The notes: generated from the letters alone by a model not told the origin. Numbered from the stretch's first letter, positions 12,132 to 24,566 are shown. The stretch: 64,000 nucleotides of DNA from Bimuria novae-zelandiae CBS 107.79 (GCA_010015655.1 ML976671.1:345126-409125), one strand, 5' to 3'. A program made the numbers and translations.

Positions 12132-12547
12132 GTCTTTATATTAAAGTAAAATATATAACACTATACTTCTTTATAATTTCTATATAGTTAATAAATTTTA
12201 TAAAATCTAGTAATTATATAGCTATAAGCGCAGCCTTAATAGACCCCATAATAGCTGCGATAGGTGGTGTTAGAGTTTAGGATGTTTTCGTGTTGAGCGC
12301 GCATTGAGGCTCGGCGCGCATTGACCCGGCACACACGGTATCGTAAGCGAGCGACGCTAGCGAACCCAACCAAACCATGACGCATCTCTATTCCCGGTAT
12401 CGTATATTCGTATATCATGTGCATCGTGTCCTTGTTCCCATGGGCAGACCTGGGAGATCGACAGGCCATCGCGATCCAGACCCGTGGATCGAAGTAGTTT
12501 ACTAAGTGCTGTGACATCAAGTGGCCTCCTCGAATAGATGCAAGGTG
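12132..12547. other. Border of the AT-rich block and intergenic sequence
   Basis: Base composition returns to normal near 12235. A sequence at 12352-12380 (AAGCGAGCGACG then GCGAACCCAACC) resembles the GC-rich motif at 3455 and may be another terminal-repeat remnant. The 94-residue minus-strand ORF here has no recognisable features. Confidence 0.4.
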
Positions 12548-15152
12548 CTATCCTAGCGCCTCAGTTCCCATTAGCACATCACTACCACCATCGCTCGAAT
12601 CCGACGACTCCAGGTTCCGCGTGAACTCGTCGAACATGTCCATGTCTTCAAATTTTGCGATCAACGTGTGGACATCGGCGGCATCGCGGTCGCGAACGGC
12701 GAGATCCAGGTCCACCATCCATGTACCCCGCTGCCCTTCTCTCGGCTCACCACGCCTTCTCCTCGCCCGCTTACCGGCGCCGTCTCTGTAGAAGCGGTCT
12801 TGCATGGCGCTCACCGCGTTTGTCTTCGTCATGGCACCGTACTTCACTGCGATCGCCAGGAGCGACTGCACGATGCCTTCCATGACCGGGAAGCATATGT
12901 ACAGCTTGGAGTAGCAATCGAGACATAACCAGAAATAAAATTGCCAGTGAGGGTTTGTCTGGTCCTTTACGACGGCGTTGAATACGTACAAAAGAGCTGT
13001 GTGCCAGTAAAGGTGGTGTGCCGCCGCAGGGTGTTGACTTGTGTATTCGATGATGATGGCCTTGAGTTCTTAGGAACATTAGGACCAGACGAAAGTTGCA
13101 ACTTGCCTACGGATGCTTACGATGGACCGAAGCCGCGAAGATGGCTTCAGGTGAGTTGTGTTCTTCCTGGCCAAATTGGCGGAAGTTGTCGGCCTTCTCG
13201 CTTGTGATGAAGGGCCTGAACAGATCCATAATGATGCTGTGAAAAGCAATGCTAACACATGGTCAACAAGGTTTAACCGAGCTATATTTCGAAACAGATA
13301 ACTCACTAGAAGTCGAGCACCGGAGCGAAACAAGCACCTGCGTTCCTAGTCATGCTTTGAGGCAAGCTGTCCACCAGTTCCAACAGCTCACCGAATTGTG
13401 CCATCGCGAAAGCCAACGGCGGGGGTGTCTTGGAACCTTGGGTGTCCCGAATGACGAGAAGAATCTTTGATGCAATGACCGAAAGTTTGCAAAAGTAGTA
13501 AAACACCTGCCTGCCTTGTTGGCCTTGGGATATCATTTCCGTTGGCGATTTACTTGCAGATTGATGATCAGACCCGGTTACCTCTTGCTCATGCGGTATC
13601 GGTAACTTTGGGTCGTACTCTGTCGCGGTGCAGAGGTAGTACTGAGCTTGTAGGCTATGACATGTAAGTGAGGTGCCTAACGGAAGAAAAGGCCGCGGGC
13701 CTGCTGACTCTCACGTGTATAGAGAAAATATCCCCCAAGTCGTATGTGAAAGCGCCAGTTGGGCTTCGTACGAAAGCGATTTGATTTCAACCTCGTCAAG
13801 TGCATGTTTGACGCCGAAAAGCTTGAGACGTTTCGCCATGTCGTAGGCTTCTTGCAAGAATTCGGATAGTTTCTGGCTAGCCTGGCTGCCGTGACCGCCG
13901 TGCGAAAAGTACAGGAGCATGAGACCAGCTATTGTGAGTATGGAATCCTTTGTTTCCGCACGCCAGAGAAGCTCGGCCTCTTTTTCGAACTGATAACTTT
14001 TCTCAGCCGCGGCAGGGTCTTTCGCCGTGTAAGCTTGCTAAGAACGGTCAGCATATCATTCGAGATTCTTCAACTAAATGTACGCACGCATGCAAATGCA
14101 AGTAGAGCAGTTGCCAGGAAGGACGAACAGAACTCTTGCCGACACTCCACCAGATCCTTCAAGAACAGCTGAGCATCGAACAGACCCAATGTTTGATGGT
14201 CATTCTCTAGGTATAGCGATATCGCGCTCGCGGCGAAGTGGTTCGTCACCGGGATCGTAGTCCAAAACTCTATCTTCAATTCCGTCAAGAGAGGATCGAT
14301 AAGTTGCGACTCTCGGTCGACGCCGGCGTTCGGTGCATCTTGAGCAGTAAAGGACGCTCCTGGATCGTTCACCGATGTTCGTTCGCTCGGGGAAGATACT
14401 GCAGGTGATCTCGACGGCGTGTCAGGGGGCAGTTCGTGAGCTAGGACCTTGACTGGGTCCAAAAGCGTGTCCTTCGCGAGGATGGCATCGCGCGTGAGAT
14501 TGACTGCTGGATAGGCCGTTCGATGGTCGACCATGAGTTTGAACTCCGTGTCCGAACGGACATCCGGCAAGGCAGCAAGTGCCGCCTTCGTCTGCGAAGA
14601 CCGAATCAATGCAAGGGAGCCGGCTTCAATTTCCTTCACGACCGAGAGCGGATTCTCTGAAGTCCTCAGTTGCAGAAGGATTGACTGCGCTACGTCTTCG
14701 GGCACGGTGCGCAGGTGCTTGAGGAGATCATTCAGGCTCTTGTTCTCGCGTTTTAAAGCTTGCAATTTGGTCTCTGATTCGTTTTTGGTAAGATAGAAAC
14801 ACTCTGTCTCGCGGGCTTCGCAAGCACCGCACACGGGTCTGACGCTATTGCACTGGAAGATGCGCATCAGGCAAAGAAGCTAACAACAAGAACTCCCAGC
14901 AATGTCATCACGTACCGCCGTCTTCCTTTGATGACACGGTTTGCAAGCCACAGCCGCGCGCTTTCTCTTCTTGTTCTCATCTTGGGGAGCCTCTGGTGGT
15001 GGGGGCGGCCCGGGAGGGCGTGGAGCTAGGAGCCTGCCCTGTTCGTAGTCCATTTGGATCCTGTCGAGTGGCGGAGGGAACGCCGCGGGCGCGTGCGAAT
15101 CAAAATGCAAGATGTAGGTATCGGTATCAGTATCGGTGGTGGAGGATGACAT
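12548..15152 (-). CDS. Zn2Cys6 (GAL4-type) fungal transcription factor
   Basis: Six exons (15152-14916, 14852-14088, 14037-13715, 13654-13307, 13236-13121, 13068-12548) join in frame to about 769 residues. Intron 1 splits the zinc cluster: CKPCHQRKTA and CNSVRPVCGACEARETEC combine into a perfect C-X2-C-X6-C-X6-C-X2-C-X6-C binuclear cluster near residue 70. A linker and short coiled coil (KLQALKRENKSLNDLLKHL) follow, as usual for dimerisation. The middle homology region contains IIMDLFRPFI and the ACQAYTAKDP segment of the fungal-specific transcription factor domain. The C-terminus is rich in Ser/Asp. It should act in the nucleus on CGG-type sites; the target genes cannot be told from this window. 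I chose MSSSTTDTD as start (15152); an in-frame ATG at 15290 would add 46 residues. Confidence 0.85.
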
Positions 15153-16380
15153 ACAGATGCGCAGTACTGCTACATTGCGCATATGCCTACCCATACTAAT
15201 GAAAAAAGAAGATTCGTGTTTCTCAGATTCAAGTGGGGCCGCGATGGAATTGAATACCGAGCGAATGAGCTTCTCCGAAACACAGGCCACATCGGCTCAA
15301 CTCCAGGGCTCAACTCCAGGCTCGGTCGATGACATTTTGGGCCGTAATCGACTTTCTGAAAGTATATAAGGTGCTTCAAAGAAGGTCCGAGAACTGTCGT
15401 CATCGCGGACATCTCGATGCGAGCCGCATCTTCATGGGGTGGTAGTCCAGACCATATACTGTCCGCGAAGTCGCAAATGCAAGAGCCCCTGACGCTTCCA
15501 CATGCTGTCCCCACTCAGCATTTTCGTTGCATATACAGCTTTTGCCACCCGAATCAGCCTCAATTCTGTTTTCGTACCGCTACGACAAAGTCTAGACCTG
15601 CCTCTTGTTGTTCAAGCATGATACGGTTAGCAAGAGCAAGGGGACGTGGCTGTGCTCGTGACATATAGGGAGTCACCTACCTCTGGCGAATAATGACAAG
15701 TTGAGACCCGGGTGGCAAACTGAATCCAGGCCATGGTATTTCTGCATCTGGCGTGAATTCTTGTAGTATATAGAGATCGAGGCTACAGCCTGCGAGTAGA
15801 AGCCGTGGCTTGCATGATCTTCTATAGGGAACTGATGTGCGAGACATCTCCGGCGCCCGAGAAAAGGGCGGGCAGGTACCCTCGCCACCCACTACGGTGA
15901 AAGAAGCGCATCCTGGATAGCCATTCCGTAGGTGCAGCAATTGCATTAGATCGGCATAGGGATTACAAGAACCACGTTTTAAGAGAGTCCATGAGCCTAG
16001 CGTACGGATTCTGGACCTCAGCCCGTGGATCATGCTGCCAGAGTGGCAACGGGGGCGGCTGCACCTTCAACGACACACCCCACAGTATACCTTCACCCGC
16101 TGGAAGACCATCTCACGATACAGATCTATGACGAAGCGCTCTTGAAAGAGTTGGTCAATTACTACGAAGGAGCCAAATGTAGCAGAAGGGTATATGTCCG
16201 ACACGAACCACCCCAAACTCCGCCCAAATATCTCCATCATCCATCATAAGGTTACAGATCCGCCACAGAAAGCAACCACATGTACAGACGAGCTTTGAAA
16301 CCCTGCGCCGTGAAATGTACAACGACCGCAGTCAACAACGTTAGAACGTTAGGACGCTAGCACACCACCTTCGTCGCGCC
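15153..16380. other. Intergenic region with no assigned gene
   Basis: It holds the promoter side of the Zn2Cys6 gene and the 3' side of the GPI protein gene. A 118-codon minus-strand ORF (15677-16033) and a 74-codon plus-strand ORF (16025-16249) show no motif I recognise and are not called. Confidence 0.5.
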
Positions 16381-17249
16381 TTAGAAGTTGAGGAAGGCAC
16401 TACCCATGACGCCCAGGGCGATGACGGCGCCGTTTATGGCGGTCTTGCCGACACCGTTGGTGGGTGCCGTGAGAGGCGCGGACTCGGTGGGTGAAACGCC
16501 TGGGCCAGATGATTGCGGCGCGGTACCAGTGGCAGACGCGGACGCGGTGGCGTTGAAGGTCGGGTACGGCGCAACCCTAGAAGACACGTTAGTTCATAGC
16601 AGTGCATAAAGAAGAGGAGGACACGTTACAGGGTGGTCGTCAACAGGGTGGAAACGCCAGAGCTCACGATCGGGACCGAGGGGTGCGGCGGCACGACTGG
16701 GGCTGAGGTCGGCAGGACGGGCGCCACGGACAACTTCGACTCTGGAGCGGAAGGAGTGGGCACCGGAGCCGACGAAGACGAAGGAGCTGGGACGACGACT
16801 GCCGAAGACGAAGGAACTGGGACGACAACCGGCGGAGTAGACACCGCAGGCGGGGCGGCAGACTACGCGTTCACGTTAGTGAAGTGCTCTGAGACAAAAA
16901 AGAGGGAGGTACTTACCGAGCTCGGCTGAGCCGTCACCGTCACCGTATGGGTGAGGGTCGAAGTCTCTGTCTTGCAGACCGTCGTGGTCGCGCTGTTAAG
17001 GGTTCTGTTAGCAGTGTTCGCGGGATACAGCTGCGGCAGCAGGCTCTTGACGTCGGTGGCCAGCGGCGTATACCAGGCGGGCGCATGGGCGTCGTCGAAG
17101 GTGAGCACCGTGGCCTTCGCCACCAGCGCCGACCTCACTGAGCTGGGCATTGCTGTGTAAAGGACAGAGAGGACGCTGTACCTAGTGGCATCGGACGCCA
17201 TGGCGAGCGCCAGCTGGCCGACGAAGACGAAGAGAGTGGCCGCCTTCAT
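16381..17249 (-). CDS. Secreted GPI-anchored Ser/Pro-rich cell-surface protein
   Basis: Three exons (17249-16917, 16862-16630, 16576-16381) join in frame to about 253 residues. The N-terminus MKAATLFVFVGQLALAMAS is a signal peptide. A small folded-looking part with one Cys follows, then a long low-complexity stretch of Pro, Ser, Ala and Val (VVVPAPSSSSAPVPTPSAP) expected to be O-mannosylated. The C-terminus AINGAVIALGVMGSAFLNF is a hydrophobic tail of the kind cleaved when a GPI anchor is attached; the omega site probably lies in the preceding Gly/Thr/Asn segment. Introns are GTAAGT...GTAG (54 nt) and GTAACG...CTAG (53 nt). A cell-wall or plasma-membrane location is inferred from architecture. 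No enzyme domain is visible. Confidence 0.8.
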
Positions 17250-19262
17250 TTTGGATAATTGAGGACGGAGGTAGTGACCGTGTCTAAGAGACTGCGGGTG
17301 TGCAATTGACGGAGAGAGAAAAGGAGTGTGGTGGGTGAGTGTGCTGGTAACGAAAGACGGTGTTTGAGGAGGTTTCGAGGATCGAGTGGGCGCGTTGTTT
17401 ATAAAGTGACGAACGCACGCGGACGGCCGTTTGGATTTCTGACAAAGCAGGCAGCAGCCGAGCAACAAACAGCCACTAAGACTCCATTAAACCTGATTTT
17501 AAAATTACCTTGTTGTAGGCCCATTGTGCGGGCGCGGTTGATTGCTATCAGCGGCTCGGCCAGGCTGTGCGATTGAGACCTGACCTCGAGGTGTTTGGTT
17601 GCTGTGTGATGGCGTGCTACACCTGCTCGTGGCATGGCTGCTGCATAATAACTGATAGGCTCCCATGCGGCGAGGTAATCAAACGCCAGCGTGGTCACAG
17701 CATGTCACGATGTTGGTAGGTGGTGCCATGGCCCGACGAATATTGGTACGACATCGTGGTATGCCTTTCTATAAGACACGAACGGAAGGTCGAATTTCTC
17801 GACCTTGGTCTAGGCTCTCCAACAGCATTGTCTGCCAGATACGGTTCTTTGAAGTGTAAAGATAAGGGTCACAAAGAAGTCGTTCGGAATTAGCATAACG
17901 GCATTGTAAGCGCCGAATCTGGCGATCGTACGCTCCATCAATGATGGTGTACAAATCTGACCTGCATTTCCAGTGCTTTTGCTGCGGTGACATCTGGATT
18001 GTGGTACATGATGTCCCTGCATGTGGCATGGCCCAATGGTTGCACAAAGCTGAGGCAGAGGATTGGACACATCTCATGGCGAGCGCTACACATTATTTTG
18101 GGTACAAGTAGGGTTCCTGAAGCTGTGCACCTTTATCCTTAGCTGCGACTCGACCCCTTTTTGCTACTCGTGTTCGGGCGGCAACCCCGATGAGCGAAAT
18201 GCCAATAGCGAACCAGACTCTCGTGTATTCGACAAAACCAAGAGTCTGCTCGAATCGTGATGAATGAATTATGTCTTTGAAACGACGGTCTAAGGTCAGA
18301 TTTATTGTTGCGTAATTGGCTTCAGCTCGATGCCTAGACAAACAGGTAAGTTATCTTCCAATGTTCCAATGAATATGTTGTTCTAAGCGGTGAGTTTACC
18401 TTTGCAACCGCGGACGCAAGATAATTGTAAGACTTAACAGCACTGATTCGGAGTGTACGCTGATACCTTCGCCTGCCTCCATACCACAAGTGAAACGTAT
18501 GCCCCGTGCTAAGAATCCAGACGTAATTGTTGTTCACGGGTTTCAGTCATTCATATAGCCCACACCTGATTATATAAAAGAAACCTCGAAAGCCTCATAC
18601 CTATATCTTCAGGCTCAAGACGCGTCAAGGTCCGATGCACCACCTGATCTTCCTTCTTCTCTAGTGTAACCCTATAGCCCCGCAAGAACCATTCAAGTGT
18701 GGTCTTACAATTTTTTCAATCATGTCCCTCACGCCACTGATCCTACAACCTTGTTGTTCACTGCCTTGGCTCTCGCCCGCTTCCACACCAAGAACATAAT
18801 TAGCACTGCACTAATAACCAACAAAACAGCCACAATGCTAACGCCTGTACTAGTAATAGTCTTCGTACATAGCGCGCCGTCTTCTCCGAAGGTCTTCTCT
18901 GCGCCTGTTGCAGAGAGTAATGAGACGGATGGGTTAAACGAGAGAGAGTACTTGGAGTAAGAACGGAAGACAGGGACTATGCGTCTGATAATTTCCACAA
19001 TTTACATACGCGAGCGTGGAGTAATCCAATTAATCACAAAATGTCAAATGCTGTGAACCGATCAGCCAGAAAGGTAAACATGTCAACCAGGTTTGCCAGC
19101 CACGAGTATCTCAACACCGCTCGTAAAACCAGGGTCCCTACTGACAAAGTACGAAGTCAAGTGTATGAGTAACATGTTGTTACCAAGACAGGTGCAGCCT
19201 ACAAAGTGCTATGTCGCTCCTTCCGTATACCAGCGCTCTCCTGCCCAAACACCACCACAATC
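17250..19262. other. Intergenic region, about 2 kb, with one weak ORF
   Basis: Apart from the small membrane-protein ORF at 18729-18998 nothing was recognised. Upstream of that ORF on the minus strand, stretches of protein-like sequence broken by TAG and TGA codons hint at a decayed gene, but this is speculative. Confidence 0.4.
18729..18998 (-). CDS. Small hypothetical single-pass membrane protein (possible 3' exon of a decayed gene)
   Basis: An 89-codon frame with one strong hydrophobic segment (VSIVAVLLVISAVLIMFLVW) followed by a basic stretch KRARAKAVNN, so a type I topology with a short cytosolic tail is possible. The part before the membrane segment contains a single Cys and could be the end of an extracellular domain. 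No family is recognised. It may be the last exon of a larger gene whose upstream part is broken, or a chance ORF. Confidence 0.3.
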   Translation of the reverse strand: MEIIRRIVPVFRSYSKYSLSFNPSVSLLSATGAEKTFGEDGALCTKTITSTGVSIVAVLLVISAVLIMFLVWKRARAKAVNNKVVGSVA

Positions 19263-20164
19263 TCACGAACCCAGCTCCCCCACCCACTCATAGCACAACT
19301 TCACCCTCACTGCCTTATCCTCATTCTTCCTCCTAATCGCCATCCTCCTCACATACCATCTCTCCCCATTAATCTCTGCGAACCCCCAGATCTGCCTATC
19401 TCACTCGTCAGCATAGTCCAAACACCCCTTCCCCCACCACCTCAAACCCACCCCCAAATCCTCAAGCATAGGAAAAGACAACTCACCACCCAGTCCACCC
19501 CTTCCCCTCATTATCCACAAAACTCTCAATCACCTCCCCCGTCCTCGTCTCCTCCAACCACCCCTCAGTCAACCACTCCGCATCCTGTTCAGTCACGCCG
19601 CCCATCTCAGCAGCTTCCTTGCGCACGGCGTCGAGCGTAGTGAAGCGCGAGCGGCCCTTCAGTTCGCCGAAGAGCCAGTCGGAGTGCGGGCGGTAGGTCC
19701 AGTCGAGGGCGCGGTACTCGGCGGTGCCTTTAATCCCCCCCGAAGCAAACTGATCGATATCGACATTGATAACCTCCCCCGCGGAGGGATTATCCTCGGA
19801 TGTTTTCGTATCTATATAGCAGGCAAGGTATTAGTTTGGGGGGGGGGGGTGATGGAGGTTATATGACGTACACATTTTGATGTGCAGCGTTACGCTCGCT
19901 ACGCCGACAGCTTTGCGCGTTAGCCAGCCGATGCCTTGGAGCGCGAGTACGGGGTCTGTGGCATCGCTGTGGGTTTTGTTCTACGCATCGCAGTCAGTGG
20001 AGTCTGCTTTACTTTGCTTGTACTGGTATCCGTTGATGTGAAAAGTGGAGGGGAGGGAGTGGGGGGAGCAAGATGGGACTGAAGAAGGGAGAGGAGAGGA
20101 GGGGATGTACCATAAGCCACTTCCCATTCAGATCCTTGATATTCTTGTGCGCCGGCGCCGCCAT
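19263..20164 (-). CDS. Conserved fungal lipocalin-like (calycin-fold) protein
   Basis: Four exons (20164-20111, 19980-19872, 19811-19487, 19395-19263) join in frame to 206 residues. The start MAAPAHKNIKDLNGKWLM is followed by NKTHSDATDPVLALQGIGWLTRKA, then the acidic-aromatic blocks GGIKGTAEYRALDW and WGFAEINGERWYVRRMAI. The arrangement of an N-terminal GKW motif with later beta-strand-like repeats suggests a lipocalin or fatty-acid-binding fold, and similar uncharacterised proteins are widespread in Pezizomycotina. The role is unknown and a hydrophobic ligand is only a guess. The last intron needs donor GTGAGT at 19486 and acceptor GATAG; a frame that ignores it would stop at once. Intron 2 contains a run of 12 C on the coding strand (19838-19849). 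Confidence 0.7.
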
Positions 20165-20784
20165 TTTGACACCTTCTTTCCAATTCTTTTCTCCTCTCAA
20201 TTGCGGTGTTGCAAAGCTCAGACTAGCGATCGCGGGATACCTTGAGCTAGCTTCAACCTCCTCGTCACAGAGACACTTCTTACTCTCGAGTAAGTAGGAA
20301 ACGCAAAATGAGGTAAAGCAGCTGTCACCCGGGCACTAACACGCTTAAGAACCACGGTACGCTTCACATGGCGGTTCCTGCGCCCGTGCCTAGGCATTAC
20401 GCTTTCGGGAGTGCTCCGCTCGTGCATGTGGTGTGGGGAATCCCTGCAGGGAGCGATCGGCAGCTTCGCGTAGACGCCAAACGTGCTGAACCGAGGAAGG
20501 GCATCCTGGATCTGGCAGGTTATTGGTTGTGGATAGAGATTATGATCATGGACTTGTATTTGTGCTGGGTGGATGATGATGCAGATGAAGGGGACAAACA
20601 CATGCTGTTGGCGCGGGTACGAGGTTGGCAAGATGTTGCGGGTTTGTGAATGGGATTAGGTAGTTGTGTGAATTTGATACCTACGGTATTGATGTAGGTG
20701 TATCAAACCGCTGAGCAGTCCTACAAATTGAGAGGAACGCCAATGCGCCGTCATTCCGCTCGTGTATGCGATTGCTATGGCTCA
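20165..20784. other. Intergenic region
   Basis: Promoter side of the lipocalin-like gene and 3' flank of RFC2. Small ORFs on both strands lack recognisable features. Confidence 0.55.
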
Positions 20785-22077
20785 TTATGCCTGGCACAGC
20801 ACGCCGCTGATCTGCAACCCGAGATCCAGCACAGCCAGATGCTCATCGCCTCCGTCACCTAACCTCTTATCCACCTCACTAAACAACCCTGTGATCCTCA
20901 TCTTCTGCAAGTCACCCACCCGCTCATCAAACAACACCCTCTCGTACAACTGCCCGACCGTCTGTGCCGCGCTCCACCCCTCCGCAATCATATCCTCCAC
21001 CACCTTCGCAATCCTATTATACTGTATCTTCGGCTGCGTACCAGGAAATATCGCTGAAATGAGCGCTTCCAACGTCGTGTCTGGAATAACACCAGCGATC
21101 TCCGCAATATGCGCCTTCGTGACCATACCCCCCGCGGGCACTGCGTCATCCACATCCATCTCATCCTCATCCTCCACCACGGTCCTCGCTTTCCGCTTGC
21201 CCCCCGCCTCCTTCTGCTGCGCGCCCACCAGCCGCGCCCCAGACTGCAGGAACGTAATCGCCTTCCTGAGATCGCCCTCCGCGACACGCACAAGCTCCTC
21301 GCCAACCCCCTGATCAAGCTTCACACCCTCCAGCTTCGCAATGTCCTCGACGCGCTTCACCGCATTTCCCTGGTCCAGACTCTTGAATCTGAACTTACTG
21401 CACCGCGACGCGAGCGGGTCGATGATCCGCGTGACGTAATTACACACGAGACAGAAGCGCGTCATTTTACTATACGTCTCCATCGTCCTGCGCAGCGCAC
21501 TCTGCGCATCCTGCGTCATGCTGTCCGCCTCGTCCAGGACAATGATCTTAAACGGCGGACAGGGGTACTTGTCTCGGTACCGCACCTGCTTCACGTCGCC
21601 GTCGTCGTCTTGCACGGGGATGGTGTGCGTCGGCGCGGAGGAGAGCTGCTGGCGCGCAAAGTCCTTGACTTTGGCGCGCACGATGGATATACCGCGCTCG
21701 TCGGAGGCGTTGAGCTCGAGGACGCGCGATTTGATGAATTCGGGGCCGTACAGCTGTTTCGCGAGGGCGAGGATGGTCGAGGTCTTTCCGGTGCCCGGCG
21801 GGCCGTAGAAGAGCATGTGTGGGAGGTTGGTGGATTGGAGGGTGCGGGAGAGGATTTGGATGGTGTTATCTTGGGCCGTGACTTCTGAGAGCGTTTTTGG
21901 ACGGCTGGGAAATGTGTGAGCACTGCGCGTTGTTGTATAGCTTGAACAAGTGAAGCCTTACTACTTCTCGACCCATGGCTGTAATCGATTCGTCTCCGGC
22001 TTGCTCGAGGGTGCTTTGGACGAGCTAGCTTGTGCGGCTGCCGCCTGTCGTGCTTTGAGATTGAAGAAGTCTGCCAT
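20785..22077 (-). CDS. RFC2: Replication factor C subunit 2 (clamp loader; human RFC4 type)
   Basis: Two exons (22077-21962 and 21904-20785) give about 411 residues. The intron (GTAAGG...CCCAG, 57 nt) splits the Tyr codon of VEKYRPKTL. The AAA+ ATPase core is complete: Walker [11 protein letters not shown], Walker B VLDEADSM, and the SRC sensor motif in [13 protein letters not shown]. The segments [13 protein letters not shown] and [18 protein letters not shown] mark the yeast Rfc2/human RFC4 branch rather than the other small subunits. A Lys/acidic insertion ([18 protein letters not shown]) sits before the C-terminal collar domain. As part of the RFC pentamer it loads PCNA on primer-template junctions in the nucleus; it also serves in the alternative Rad24/Ctf18/Elg1 complexes. 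Confidence 0.95.
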
Positions 22078-22572
22078 AATGGAGACGTTGTGGTGTTATG
22101 CGGGCGTTGCAACTGAGGTGGAGTTGGGATGCGACTGATGCTAAAGTGGAACGCGTCGCGTAAAAGAAGCGCGCTCGCGCGTTCACGGGACGCTCGGACC
22201 ATACAACCACTCACGTCACTAAGTCAAAAACTCAGGTGCAATTGGCCGTTGTATTGTTTATCATAGGTGTCACATTGTATTGGAAGTTTATTTGCGCACA
22301 TTAGAGTTGTGAAAGGGCAGAACTATGGTCCAGTAGGGACGGAACGCAGGTATCTCCTAAACATATCTATCGGCGCCGATTGTCCGATTCCACCACATCC
22401 ATGCATCTCCTCCCTCACGCCCATCCTTCCCCCAATCTAAGTCATCACACAGGCCCCCAAGCCACACACAAATGCTAGAATAGCTTTTCTTCGAAGAAGG
22501 TATGCAAGGCATATACTGGATCGATCGAACTTGAGGACGGCGAACCTAAGGAGCAGCTATGGCAGGATGATG

Positions 22573-24566
22573 CTATCCTCCCTTTAAGCTAACCCCCTTG
22601 ACCCTCTTAGCTAGGTTACTCGACTCAGAGTCATAGCCATCCGACGGCTCCCGGAGGCGTTTGATGGGTTGCTCACCAGCTTCTTTGAGAATCGTCAACA
22701 GCGTGGCCCAGCCACCTGCGTGCTGCAGCTGTGCCCCATCAGACTGATCATGTCCAGCAACTACCTTGGCGAAGAGTGCTTCTTCGTCCTACAAAGTGTT
22801 TTAGTTAGCGACGTACGGACATGAGGGAAAGAAAAAGGGTTTTACCTTTCCGAGGATGCCTGTGGTGTGGATGTAGGTGAGGAGGTGGAAATTTGAGATG
22901 GCAACAAGTCCGCTGGTGGTGTTGAGGGCGAGTCCGTTAGCTTTCGCGTTGAGCGCCTTTGATAATGAGCTGAACTCTTGTGCTTCGCCCATAGCTTCTC
23001 GGTTCTCAATAGGGAACTTCGGTCCAATGAATAGCGGGTTTGGCTCATTGGGGAAACCGTGTGTTAGAGTGACAAGTAGGTAGTCGACAGGGAACGCAGG
23101 TTTCGCGTTCTCCTGCACGTTGGCTCCGTACTCGTTCTTTTTCCGATAGAACACCTCCGGAATGTATCGTGCCCGATTTAGCGCGTCGTTGTCCTCTTCT
23201 GACTGCACAAGCATGACAGAAGGCTCTGCTGATGGTTCGATAATGTCCGCCTTGACCATCTCCACGGCCGAATTCGACGCTTGGTAGGCTGCGATACCGA
23301 TTTGTCCCTCGGTATCACCGCTCACTACGCACGTAACGAAGTTTGATCCAAACTTGCCCGTCTCGCTCCACTTTGTCGGCCGCGGGTATTTCGCTTGGTA
23401 TCGAGCGGCAAAGATGATCTCGAGTGATGATAGGAAATAGGAGTCAACGTGACGCTTGCAGATAACGCTGCCGTCACCCTCTCCGGAATCTATCAAATCA
23501 GTGAATATGACGCCCACTCTCTGCAGTCCACATTGCTGTGCCACATTTTCAATCTCCTGCTCATTCTTCCACTCGTTTAGTGAAATGCCATCAACTTCGT
23601 TGATCTGCGGTGGTTCGTATATCGCCTCCACAACAGCTTTCGTGCCGAGCGGCACCTCCGGGTACTCCTCATACCGGCCATACAGGAAGCCTAATCGTTG
23701 ACAACCTGTTGTTCTCCAGAAGTTGAGAAGCTCATTCACGATATCGAAAGACGCAAACTCGACGTGGTCCACCATTCGGAACTCCTGCGGTTGTAAGGAA
23801 ATGGCGCTGGGTTGGCACTTCGTACAAATGCCTTCCGGGAACGGCTTGTGTCCGGACGGGCAATCTGGGCGTACGCGATAGAACGGCTCGGTCAACGGCG
23901 GCATGTACGAGGTCCCACTCTCCGGCTTGTTCTTCCCCGCGTTGATCTTCCGAAGATATGAGTGGAATGAAAGGTGCTTGATCTTCTTCTCTGCCAGGTA
24001 TTCTATCGCGTATGGCTCGAGCGGCATGCAATAGTCGCACATGCCCTTCGGTCCATGTCTGCACATCTTCTGGTCCCGCTTTCTCGGAATCTTGCCATCC
24101 AGCTTGTCTAACCTGTCGTCGAGCGGCGACTGCTTGACCACCTCCCAAGGGTTCTTGATCAGCTGTGTCGGTGAGCCGAGGGGCACAGTGGGGATGTCGG
24201 AGGCATCGACGGGTTTGCCGTTGAGGCGAGCGACGCCGGTGGGAGCTGCAGAGTGGCCGTTCGGGACGTTGGACTGCTCCTGGAAGTTGAGGAAAAGCTG
24301 GTCGCCATGTCTGAGAAAGGTATTAGCGTTGGAGACAAGCTGAGACACGCGACATACTTCAGGCCGACTTGCTTGAAGGACACGCCCCGCAGTGTGTTTA
24401 GCTTGCGTGCGTCGCCTCCATGGGGTTTGTTGCTGACGGTTATGCTCTCGATGTCGACGTTTGCAGGTAGCTTCTCAACGATCTGGGGTATGATGTCGGG
24501 AAACGCAGTCGCGGCGTCGACGTCGAGCCGAAACTGGCCCTCTTTGCTCACGAATCGGAGAATCAT
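22573..24566 (-). CDS. NPL4: Nuclear protein localisation protein 4 (Cdc48-Ufd1-Npl4 cofactor)
   Basis: Three exons (24566-24358, 24310-22846, 22788-22573) give about 629 residues. The N-terminal ubiquitin-like domain begins [17 protein letters not shown] zinc-finger region follows ([18 protein letters not shown] and [17 protein letters not shown]), then the MPN-like NPL4 domain with [29 protein letters not shown] and [11 protein letters not shown]. The last exon supplies the helical C-terminal end ([14 protein letters not shown]...LAKRVKG). With Ufd1 it recruits the Cdc48/p97 ATPase to polyubiquitinated proteins in ER-associated degradation and chromatin extraction. [10 protein letters not shown] was chosen as start because the domain begins there; an in-frame upstream ATG would add a long non-conserved leader. 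Confidence 0.95.

Noticed and set aside
12236..12520. 94-codon minus-strand ORF beside the AT-rich block
   Set aside because: It starts inside the block border, lacks motifs and overlaps a possible transposon remnant.
15677..16033. 118-codon minus-strand ORF as a gene
   Set aside because: No recognisable motif, no supporting splice pattern and no similarity to a family I know.
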